Shown piece after piece: positions 11,417 through 19,276 of a stretch of 64,000 nt of DNA. The stretch lies in assembly GCA_018402365.1 (NCBI GenBank), contig JAGYJD010000003.1:1-64000 (forward strand). Reading direction: 5' to 3'. The DNA is from Candidatus Nanopelagicales bacterium. GTDB taxonomy: Bacteria > Actinomycetota > Actinomycetes > S36-B12 > UBA5976. The notes below the pieces were generated by a model, which was not told the origin of the DNA, ran no database searches, and worked only from the letters and a program-made list of their open reading frames with translations. The stretch's first letter is position 1. Each line of letters starts with the position of its first letter. Position numbers and translations under genes: made by a program.

Positions 11417-11769
11417 GAGCCATTCGTGGAGCCACTATGTTGCAGAATAATTCTGCCGAAGAGATGAAAGATGCAACAAAAGAATTACTATTTGAAATGA
11501 TGCTTAAAAACAATGTCGACAATAGTGACTTAATCAGCATAATTCTTACCGCTACCGTTGATTTAAACTGCGCCTTCCCGGCAGCGGCGGCACGTGAAAT
11601 GGGAATGGGTGATGTCCCGTTACTTTGTTCAGTCGAGATGAACGTAGTAGGAGCTCCTGAAAAAGTTGTCAGAGTTTTAATGCACTGTGAAACGGATTTA
11701 AAACGTTCGGAAATTACTCATATCTACCTGCGGGGAGCAGAAGTACTACGACAGGACTTAGCGCAATAG
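11413..11769 (+). CDS. aroH: AroH-type chorismate mutase
   Basis: RAIRGATMLQNNSAEEMKDATKELLFEM, AFPAAAAREMGMGDVPLLCSVEM, LYLRGA-like IYLRGAEVLR. Confidence 0.9.
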   Translation: MRAIRGATMLQNNSAEEMKDATKELLFEMMLKNNVDNSDLISIILTATVDLNCAFPAAAAREMGMGDVPLLCSVEMNVVGAPEKVVRVLMHCETDLKRSEITHIYLRGAEVLRQDLAQ

Positions 11770-11770
11770 C

Positions 11771-12421
11771 ATGAATATTGCTGTAGATGGCCCTAGTGGC
11801 TCTGGTAAATCAACTGTCAGTAAAGCCTTAGCAATCAATTTAAATTTGGCATATTTAGACACTGGTGCAATGTACCGAGCAGTGACGGCTTGGCTTTTAG
11901 GTGACAGCACTTCTCTAGTTAGTAATTGGCAAAACATGTTAACAAAAAAAGTCAATATGAAAATAAACCCCAATGCTGCCGCCTTCACCATCCTGATTGA
12001 CGAGCAAGACGTAACAGAAGAAATACGTAGCCAGAGAGTCACAGACACTGTTTCTCTTGTCGCAGCAGAGGCGGACGTGAGGGATTGGATGGTGCAATTA
12101 CAGCGAGAGATAATGAGCACAAGTAAGGGAATTGTTATGGAAGGTCGTGATATCGGCACTGTAGTAATGCCAGACGCTGAGGTAAAAATATTCGTAACTG
12201 CCGACTTAACAAAAAGAGCTGAACGAAGGGCCAAAGAAATGGCTCAGCAATCAGACTTCACTCAACAATCCTTGAGCTCAAGAGATGAAAAAGATTCAAA
12301 CCGAATCATTTCACCATTGTTAAAGGCAGCGGATGCAATTGATTTGGACACTACTTTTTTAAGCATTGAAGAATCTATTGAGGCAGCACTCACAATAGTC
12401 AAGCGGAATTCTAATGTCTGA
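11771..12421 (+). CDS. cmk: Cytidylate kinase
   Basis: IAVDGPSGSGKSTVSKALA, LDTGAMYRAVT, VMEGRDIGTVVMPDAEVKIF, RDEKDSNR. Confidence 0.95.
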   Translation: MNIAVDGPSGSGKSTVSKALAINLNLAYLDTGAMYRAVTAWLLGDSTSLVSNWQNMLTKKVNMKINPNAAAFTILIDEQDVTEEIRSQRVTDTVSLVAAEADVRDWMVQLQREIMSTSKGIVMEGRDIGTVVMPDAEVKIFVTADLTKRAERRAKEMAQQSDFTQQSLSSRDEKDSNRIISPLLKAADAIDLDTTFLSIEESIEAALTIVKRNSNV

Positions 12422-13840
12422 AAATTCCCTAGAGGAAGACTTTTTAGCACCAATCGTTGTAGATGATTGGGTTGAGGGGGAGGAAACTGAAGACTTCGAA
12501 GATCCGCTCTATGAAGTTGAACTGAGAGATTTAGATCCAACAGCGCTGGCGCAGGTTGTTATAATCGGCCGCCCCAATGTCGGCAAATCAACTTTAGTAA
12601 ATAGATTAATCGGAAGACAAGCTGCTGTGGTGGAAGATCGTCCTGGTGTTACTCGAGATCGGGTTAGTTATGTGACTGAGTGGGGTGGAAGAACTTTCAC
12701 TATGGTTGACACTGGGGGACTAGACACCGATAAAGAAGGATTTAGTCCGCTAATTGCGGCAAAGGTAAAAGATGCAGTTGATCTGGCTGATTTAGTTCTA
12801 TTTGTGGTTGACGCCCGTGTTGGGGCGACCTCTGAAGACAACATTGCACTCGAACTTATAAGACGAAGTGAGAAACCCGTTCTATTAATCGCAAATAAAG
12901 CTGATAGTCAAAAAGATGAATTAAATGCTGCTTCCTTATGGAACTTGGGGCTTGATGAGCCCTATCCCGTTAGCGCATTGCACGGTAGATCTATCGGTGA
13001 CCTATTGGATTTAATCGTTAGTAAAATTCCTTCCGATCTAAGCAGTAAGAAAGCCCAAAAAATATTTTCAGTGGCTATCGCTGGACGACCTAATGTTGGC
13101 AAAAGTAGTCTGCTTAATGCCCTTACGAAAAGTGAACGAGCGGTAGTTTCACCAATTGCTGGAACCACTATTGATCCCATAGATGAGATCGTGGAGCTAG
13201 AGGATTCCACTTGGAGATTTATTGATACTGCGGGCATTAGAAAAAGAGGCAAGCAAAGTGATGGAGCAGAGTATTTTTCTGTATTAAGAACCCAAAGTGC
13301 CATCGATCGAGCCGACTTGGTTTTATTAATTCTTGATGCCTCAGACCCCATTAGCGATCCAAGATGAAAACTAATTAATTTAACAGTCCCGAAGCGGGCA
13401 GAGGACTGATTTTAGTTTTTAATAAGTGGGATTTAGTAGAAGAGGAAAGACAAGTCACTTTAGAGGAAATCGACACCTTACTTTTTAACGTTAAAGTGGG
13501 CTCCACGAATCCCAACATCAGTGCTAAAACAACGGCATGTAAATGAAGTTGAAAAAGCCCTGCTGACAGCATTGTCAGGCTGGCAAATGAGAATCCCCGA
13601 CTGGTCAAATAAATCAGTTCCTTAAGACAATCCTGCCTCCCATCCCGCATCCCGGTCAGAGGAGGGTAAGCAGCCTAAGGTTTGTTTATGACACAGGTTG
13701 GCGCCCAGCCGCCAGTTTTTACGCTGTTTACCACCGGGGCTAGATGCTGGCTATGTAGATTTATCGAACGAAGATTACGTGAGGAATTTGGTTTAGGGCT
13801 CTCCAATTCATATGCGTGTACGGAGAAGGCGAGGTAAGCG
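12414..13840 (+). pseudogene. der: Ribosome biogenesis GTPase Der, C-terminal third interrupted by multiple frameshifts (intact ORF ends 13367)
   Basis: Two G domains (IIGRPNVGKSTLVNRL, IAGRPNVGKSSLLNAL); C-terminal pieces [86 protein letters not shown] found in alternating frames. Confidence 0.9.
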
Positions 13841-13913
13841 GGCTGCGCGCAGTTTGGTAGCGCACTCGGCTGGGGGCCGAGGGTCGTGGGTTCAAATCCC
13901 GCTAGCCCGACCA
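13839..13913 (+). tRNA. tRNA-Pro(GGG), CCA encoded, about 2 nt shorter than canonical
   Basis: Acceptor cgggctg/tagcccg, anticodon arm ctcgg-ctGGGgg-ccgag, T-arm gtgggttcaaatcccgc, CCA; one nt instead of two at positions 8-9 and 4-nt variable loop. Confidence 0.88.
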
Positions 13914-13932
13914 AATCTTAGAAGGAGTAGGA

Positions 13933-14459
13933 ATGAATATTTGGACCGTTCAAATTTTTACAGTTACACGACTACTTACTATTCCATTGTTCGCATATTT
14001 AGTTTTTTAAACGCAGAAGTCGCTTGGGCTTTTTAGTACTCTTTATCGCTTCATTCTCAGATTTGGCTTGATGGATATTTGGCAAGAAAATTGAGTCAAT
14101 ATAGCCTGCTGGGTGAAAAATTAGACCCCATCGTAGTCGGCTTTATATCATAACTTTGGTAGTAGTGGGATTGTTGATCGAGGCGCTGCCACTGATCTTT
14201 GTTGTGCTGATTTTGCTTCGCGAGATATACCTGGCACTCTTAATGATTAGAGTAAAGCAGATTGGCTTTTTTAAGTTGCCGGTTAATTTGGTTGGAAAAT
14301 GGGTGCTTTCTGTCACGATGGGCGGTTTTACCTTTGGCCTTAATCGCAACTGAATACGATTGGGAAAACGACGTGGTCCTTCTATATAATGCTTTCATAA
14401 TTTGGGGAGTAGGATTGTACCTATGGTCCGCAGGGGGCATTATACAAAACAATATTTAG
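13933..14459 (+). pseudogene. pgsA: CDP-diacylglycerol-glycerol-3-phosphate 3-phosphatidyltransferase-like, frameshifted
   Basis: MNIWTVQIFTVTRLLTIPLFAYLVF, then other-frame pieces with DFLDG(Y)LARKLSQYSLLGEKLDPI-like CDP-alcohol phosphotransferase signature and VVVGLLIEALPLIFVVLILLREIYLALLMI. Confidence 0.75.
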
Positions 14460-14474
14460 ATTTGAGATTAAGTA

Positions 14475-15308
14475 ATGAGCAAACGAACTAGTTTTCAGGA
14501 TTCTTCATTACTCTTAGATAAAATTTGGAGAGATTTACAAGATGACTCATACAATCTAAAAGCACAAGAAAAGATTAAGCAGGGAAAACCGTCCTCAGAT
14601 CCTAAATGGTTGATATTAATTGTTTTGACAATTGGTGGATTAATCTTTGGTATTGGAGCTTCAATTACTCGCCAATCCATACCACTTTCGATTCAAAATC
14701 GTGATCTGTTACGTGAAAATATCGCTGCACAATCCCTCGTGCTTGAAGACAAAGAATCTCAATTAGAGCAAGTGATTCAAAACATTTCTACCCTGCAAGA
14801 AAATCAAGCTGCGGTTTTACCCGAAGTAGATCAAGAAGAGCTCACTTCGCTCAATTTTGCTTCCGGCTATCAAACTGTTAGTGGTCCTGGAATAAGAGTA
14901 GAGATAAATGATGCCGAAATCTCAAGTTTGCCATTAGATGTGGACCCAAGTTTGGCGCGAGTGTTCGATAGTGATCTTATAACGATTTTAAATGGCTTAT
15001 GGGTTGCAGGAGCGGAAGCGGTGGCAATTGGTAATCAGCGAATATCTTCACGCTCTGCGGTTAGTCAATCCGGTGAAGCAATACTGGTGAATTATCGTCC
15101 AATCCTTCCGCCGTACCGCATTGACGCGATTGGTTCACCTGAATTGGCAGACCGCTTTAAAGAAACACAAGATTTTATGAACATCTCTGAAGTAACTCGA
15201 CTTTATGGAATTAGCTTTAAAGTCGATAGCATTGATAATATTGAAATCCCGATAGCGGTATTACCCATACCTGATTTATCAGGCTTAACGATTGGACAAA
15301 GAAATTGA
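14475..15308 (+). CDS. DUF881 family protein
   Basis: TM segment near N-terminus, coiled coil, SGPGIRVEINDA, LNGLWVAGAEAVAIGNQRISSRSAV. Confidence 0.85.
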   Translation: MSKRTSFQDSSLLLDKIWRDLQDDSYNLKAQEKIKQGKPSSDPKWLILIVLTIGGLIFGIGASITRQSIPLSIQNRDLLRENIAAQSLVLEDKESQLEQVIQNISTLQENQAAVLPEVDQEELTSLNFASGYQTVSGPGIRVEINDAEISSLPLDVDPSLARVFDSDLITILNGLWVAGAEAVAIGNQRISSRSAVSQSGEAILVNYRPILPPYRIDAIGSPELADRFKETQDFMNISEVTRLYGISFKVDSIDNIEIPIAVLPIPDLSGLTIGQRN

Positions 15309-15637
15309 TCGCTTTCGTAGGTTTATTACTGGGGGTAATAGTCGGGATTTTTATCAATCCAACTGTGCCTGGTTGGATTCTTCCTTATTTACCTATCGCG
15401 GTGGTTGCAGCACTTGATGCGGTGTTTGGTGGAATCAGAGCAAACTTAGAGAAAGTTTTCGACGATCAAGTATTTATCATTTCATTTCTCAGCAATATTG
15501 TGCTGGCCGCCTTAATAGTATTCTTGGGTGATCAACTTGGTGTCGGATCTCAACTCTCAACGGGTGTTGTGGTGGTTTTGGCAATGAGGATCTTTGCTAA
15601 CGCAGCTGCCATCCGCAGACTGATTTTTAAGATGTGA
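15305..15637 (+). CDS. sbp: Small basic protein family (DUF1290/Sbp)
   Basis: GLLLGVIVGIFINPTVPGWILPYLPIAVVAALDAVFGGIRANLEKVFDDQVFIISFLSNI. Confidence 0.88.
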   Translation: MIAFVGLLLGVIVGIFINPTVPGWILPYLPIAVVAALDAVFGGIRANLEKVFDDQVFIISFLSNIVLAALIVFLGDQLGVGSQLSTGVVVVLAMRIFANAAAIRRLIFKM

Positions 15638-16324
15638 TTGAGCGTGCTTAAATTATCAAAGACAGTTCGACAAATCGTGGTAGCACTAGCTTTATTCACA
15701 TTTGGATTAATGATAACTATTACCATAAAAAAATCAAATGAACCTCAAGTTTTGTCTAACGCGAGAGAAAATGAGCTAGTTCAAGTTTTAACTGAACTGA
15801 ACCGCCAAAACGAACAGCTCTCAATAGAAATTAATGATCAGGAAGATGTTCTGGACTCTCTGCAATCAGGTTCGACCCAAAATGCTAATCAAGCAGCGCT
15901 TGATCGAGCTAATGCGCTAGGTGTTTTAGCTGGTACTAAAACAGTTTTAGGTCCGGGAATAACTATGGTTTTAAAAGGAGATAGCGCCTCAATCAATGCC
16001 TTTACTTTGATTGACGCAGTTCAAGAGTTGAGAGATGCTGGTTCGGTCGCCATCCAAATCAATAATGTGCGAGTGGTAGCGAACACCTGGTTTATCGACA
16101 CTGTGGGTGGGGTTAGTATCTCGGGAGCTGTTAAAAATACTCCTATCAACATTAAAGTGATTGGCGAACCACAAACCTTAGAAACCGCAATGCGTATTCC
16201 CGGGGGGTTTGAGCAAAGCGTTATAGCTAACGGGGGAGAGATTGAAATTAAAAGAAGTAATATTGTGGAAATCGATGCGACCTTGACCCCTGAGCCGCCT
16301 AAAATTGCGCAACCCACAAATTAA
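15638..16324 (+). CDS. DUF881 family protein (second copy)
   Basis: TKTVLGPGITMVLKGDSASINAFTLIDAVQELRDAGSVAIQINNVRVVANTWF. Confidence 0.85.
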   Translation: MSVLKLSKTVRQIVVALALFTFGLMITITIKKSNEPQVLSNARENELVQVLTELNRQNEQLSIEINDQEDVLDSLQSGSTQNANQAALDRANALGVLAGTKTVLGPGITMVLKGDSASINAFTLIDAVQELRDAGSVAIQINNVRVVANTWFIDTVGGVSISGAVKNTPINIKVIGEPQTLETAMRIPGGFEQSVIANGGEIEIKRSNIVEIDATLTPEPPKIAQPTN

Positions 16325-16350
16325 TCAATTCAAAGGAGATAGAAGAGTAA

Positions 16351-16731
16351 ATGAAAACACCTAATGACTTGCAGTACACCAAAGAGCACGAATGGGTTCA
16401 AATAAATGGTGATGGCGTTACCTTTGGAATAACTGACTTTGCTCAAGATGCTTTGGGGGACATAGTTTTTATCAGTTTGCCCAAAGTGGGTGACGAAATT
16501 AGTGCCGGAGACACCTGCGGTGAGGTGGAGTCAACCAAAAGCGTCAGTGATATTTTCGCGCCAGTCTCGGGCATAGTAACTGAGGTAAATTCTGCATTGA
16601 CTGCTAATCCTGAGGTGGTAAATGCAGATCCCTACCAGGCAGGCTGGATGGTGAAGGTAAAAGTTTCAAGCCAACTTGAGGCGGCGGATTTTCTATCTGC
16701 GGCCGATTATCAAACATTTACTGAGGGTTAA
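16351..16731 (+). CDS. gcvH: Glycine cleavage system H protein
   Basis: YTKEHEWVQINGDGVTFGITDFAQDALGDIVFISLPKVG, GEVESTKSVSDI lipoylation motif. Confidence 0.95.
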   Translation: MKTPNDLQYTKEHEWVQINGDGVTFGITDFAQDALGDIVFISLPKVGDEISAGDTCGEVESTKSVSDIFAPVSGIVTEVNSALTANPEVVNADPYQAGWMVKVKVSSQLEAADFLSAADYQTFTEG

Positions 16732-16782
16732 ACCTCCACCTCAACTTGACCCTTCTCGGGCGAGAGTATTAAGGTTTGACTT

Positions 16783-17181
16783 ATGCAGGATGAAAATACT
16801 GGTGCATTACCTATCGTTTTTAGCGATGCTTCAGAGCTTCCCCCGATTGATGAAGGACATATCGAAGGCTTAGCTCCTAACTCAGCTGCCTTATTAGTTA
16901 GGCAGGGTCCGCAAGAGAATCAAAGATTCGTTCTTAGTGGCGATGTTATTGATTTGGGCAGAAGCGATGATGCCCACATAGTTCTAGACGATGTAACGGT
17001 TTCTCGCTTACACGCCAGGATCACTCGCCAAGAAAATATCTGGGCAGTGGAAGATCTTAAAAGTTTAAATGGCACCTATCTCAACCAAAAAAGAGTCGAA
17101 ACAGCACAATTGAGTGCCGCGGATGAGTTGCAAATAGGAAAATATCGATTTACATTTCTTCTACCACCATCGACCGTATGA
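16783..17181 (+). CDS. garA: FHA domain protein (GarA/OdhI-like)
   Basis: IDLGRSDDAHIVLDDVTVSRLHARITRQENIWAVEDLKSLNGTYLN. Confidence 0.88.
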   Translation: MQDENTGALPIVFSDASELPPIDEGHIEGLAPNSAALLVRQGPQENQRFVLSGDVIDLGRSDDAHIVLDDVTVSRLHARITRQENIWAVEDLKSLNGTYLNQKRVETAQLSAADELQIGKYRFTFLLPPSTV

Positions 17182-17897
17182 GCAATTCGCTTCGGAACAC
17201 CAGAGAATCGGATTTCACAATTGGTGAAGTGTTAGGTGCACTACGTGGGGAATTTTCCGATATCTCGATTTCGAAGATTAGATTTTTAGAGTCTGAAGGT
17301 CTCATTCAACCTGAACGCTCGCATAGCGGTTATCGTAAATTTTCAAGTGATGATATAAAGCGACTTAAATATATTTTGAGAGCTCAGAAAGAGCACTACT
17401 TACCGTTAAAGGTTATTAAAGAACATCTCTCGGCGCTAGATAGAGGACTGGCTGCGCCAGAATTACCAAACGTTACCCCCAAAGTACCGACTATTTATGC
17501 CGTAAACCCAGCTCGTGGAAAAAAATCAATCCGGATAACTGAGGCAGAGCTTTTAACAGTAAGCGGATTAGATCCTAAACAGTTGGCGGATCTAGAAAAG
17601 CTCGGAATCTTAAAACGGCTAGCTGATAAGCGCCACTTTGACGAATGGGCACTTAAAATTGCCAAAATCGCCTCAACCCTGGCCAACTATGGAATAGAAC
17701 CCCGACATTTACGAGGCTTTAAAACAGCCAGTGAGCGGGAATTTAATTTAATTCAACAAGCCACAACACCTTTTGCAAAGCGTAATCACCCTGAGGCGAT
17801 AGCCAAAGCCAATGAGATGAAATTTGAAATTGCGCAATTGACCAATTTGTTGCAGTCTTCTCTTATCCAATCGGCAATAGAGGACGAAATTTCGTGA
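17178..17897 (+). CDS. ftsR: MerR family transcriptional regulator (FtsR-like)
   Basis: TIGEVLGALRGEFSDISISKIRFLESEGLIQPERSHSGYRKFSSDDIKRLKYIL; synteny after FHA gene. Confidence 0.85.
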   Translation: MSNSLRNTRESDFTIGEVLGALRGEFSDISISKIRFLESEGLIQPERSHSGYRKFSSDDIKRLKYILRAQKEHYLPLKVIKEHLSALDRGLAAPELPNVTPKVPTIYAVNPARGKKSIRITEAELLTVSGLDPKQLADLEKLGILKRLADKRHFDEWALKIAKIASTLANYGIEPRHLRGFKTASEREFNLIQQATTPFAKRNHPEAIAKANEMKFEIAQLTNLLQSSLIQSAIEDEIS

Positions 17898-18364
17898 TTG
17901 AAATGGAAGTAGTTGGGGTAAGGGTCGAGATGCCTTCAAATCAGCCCATCGTGTTACTCAAAGAGAAGGCAGGCGAGCGATATCTTCCTATTTGGATTGG
18001 CACCCCCGAAGCGACAGCAATTGCCCTAGCCCAACAAGCGGTCTCCTCACCCCGCCCGCTCACCCATGATCTCTTAATTGACTTGGTAGAGGCGATAGGG
18101 GGCATATTCGAATCCATAAGTGTTGACTCATTAGAAGATGGGGTCTTTAAAGCAAGCTTGTTTTTTACGGGTGCCGACTCGCGCCAAGCTAGACCCTCAG
18201 ATGCCATTGTGATAGCCCTAAAAAAATCTATTCCTATTTATTGCAATGAAGATGTACTGAATCTTGCGGCGATAGAGGTTCCAGATGATCAAGAAAAAGA
18301 GGTTAACCAGTTCAGACAGTTTCTGGATGAGGTAAATCCTGATGATTTCGCAAGTCCTTCTTAA
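17894..18364 (+). CDS. Bifunctional nuclease family protein (DUF151)
   Basis: EVVGVRVEMPSNQPIVLLKEKAGERYLPIWIGTPEATAIALAQQ, RPSDAIVIALKKSIPIYCNEDVL. Confidence 0.9.
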   Translation: MIEMEVVGVRVEMPSNQPIVLLKEKAGERYLPIWIGTPEATAIALAQQAVSSPRPLTHDLLIDLVEAIGGIFESISVDSLEDGVFKASLFFTGADSRQARPSDAIVIALKKSIPIYCNEDVLNLAAIEVPDDQEKEVNQFRQFLDEVNPDDFASPS

Positions 18365-18450
18365 ACCTCAAGTAAAGCCTTAGGGTTTAATGCGGCGTGT
18401 CAATAGTTACGTGAGTGTTATTAGAGGTTTTAGTTGGTAACCTAAGGCAC

Positions 18451-19020
18451 ATGCAGAGTCAAAATAGCGCCAAAAAGAATCACCAAGAATCACTTTTTGA
18501 AATAGACCTTAAACCAATACCTGAGGGTTCTGGTTATAGAGGAACCATCGCCGCGCAAGCTGCTGGGATTAGTTATCGCCAGCTGGACTACTGGGCCCGC
18601 ACTGGTTTAATCGAGCCGTCTATCAGAAATGCTGCTGGTTCGGGATCGCTCAGGCTTTACTCGTTTAAAGATTGTTTGGTTTTGAAGGTTGTAAAAAGGT
18701 TGCTAGATACAGGTGTCTCGTTGAGCAATATCAGAATGGCGATTGATCATCTTCGCCAGCAAGGGATTGAAGATCTAGCCCACTTAACTCTTATCTCTGA
18801 TGGGGCCTCTGTCTATGAATGCAATAGCGATGACGAAGTGATTGACTTAGTTCGCGGTGGCCAAGGGGTATTTGGAATCGCCATTGGATCTGTGGTGCGA
18901 GAGATGGAAGGTGCTTTGGAACATTTTCCAGCGGAGCACCTCGATGGGCGTTTAGTCTTACCTCAAAACATGGTTGACGAATTGGCTTCAAAACGCTTAC
19001 TTCGCGAACAATCTGCCTAA
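18451..19020 (+). CDS. MerR family transcriptional regulator
   Basis: YRGTIAAQAAGISYRQLDYWARTGLIEPSIRNAAGSGSLRLYSFKDCLVLKVVKRLLDTGVSL. Confidence 0.88.
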   Translation: MQSQNSAKKNHQESLFEIDLKPIPEGSGYRGTIAAQAAGISYRQLDYWARTGLIEPSIRNAAGSGSLRLYSFKDCLVLKVVKRLLDTGVSLSNIRMAIDHLRQQGIEDLAHLTLISDGASVYECNSDDEVIDLVRGGQGVFGIAIGSVVREMEGALEHFPAEHLDGRLVLPQNMVDELASKRLLREQSA

Positions 19021-19069
19021 CGCTGCATAACCTTGGTTCTACGGTATTCTTTAGTTAAGGCTGATCAAT

Positions 19070-19252
19070 CAGGTGGGAGAGTTCGTTAAATCGAACGCCG
19101 AAGGAGCAAGTCCTTCCCGGAACCTCTCAGGCAAAAGTACCCCTTGATGTTGCCTTACTGGAGAAGGGTGCTCCGGCATCCACCGAAGGGGAAGTCCCGC
19201 TAAAGGGGCGAAGCTCTCAGGTCGCGTTATGCGGGGACAGTGGGAAGGGTGT
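19070..19252 (+). promoter_or_regulatory. Tandem glycine riboswitch upstream of gcvP
   Basis: Aptamer 1: gtgggagag...acgccgaaggagcaag...cccggaacctctcaggcaaaagtacc; aptamer 2: ctggagaagg...caccgaaggggaag...gggcgaagctctcaggtc...gggacagtggga. Confidence 0.92.
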
Positions 19253-19276
19253 AACACCCAACCCGAGGAGTCCTAA

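Noticed and set aside
13675-13914. Minus-strand ORF '[27 protein letters not shown]...'
   Set aside because: Antisense of tRNA-Pro and the der C-terminus; the familiar spurious ORF translated from the reverse complement of a tRNA.
16740-16782. Possible promoter ttgacc...tattaa upstream of garA
   Set aside because: Spacer is about 15 nt and there is no supporting evidence; too weak to call.
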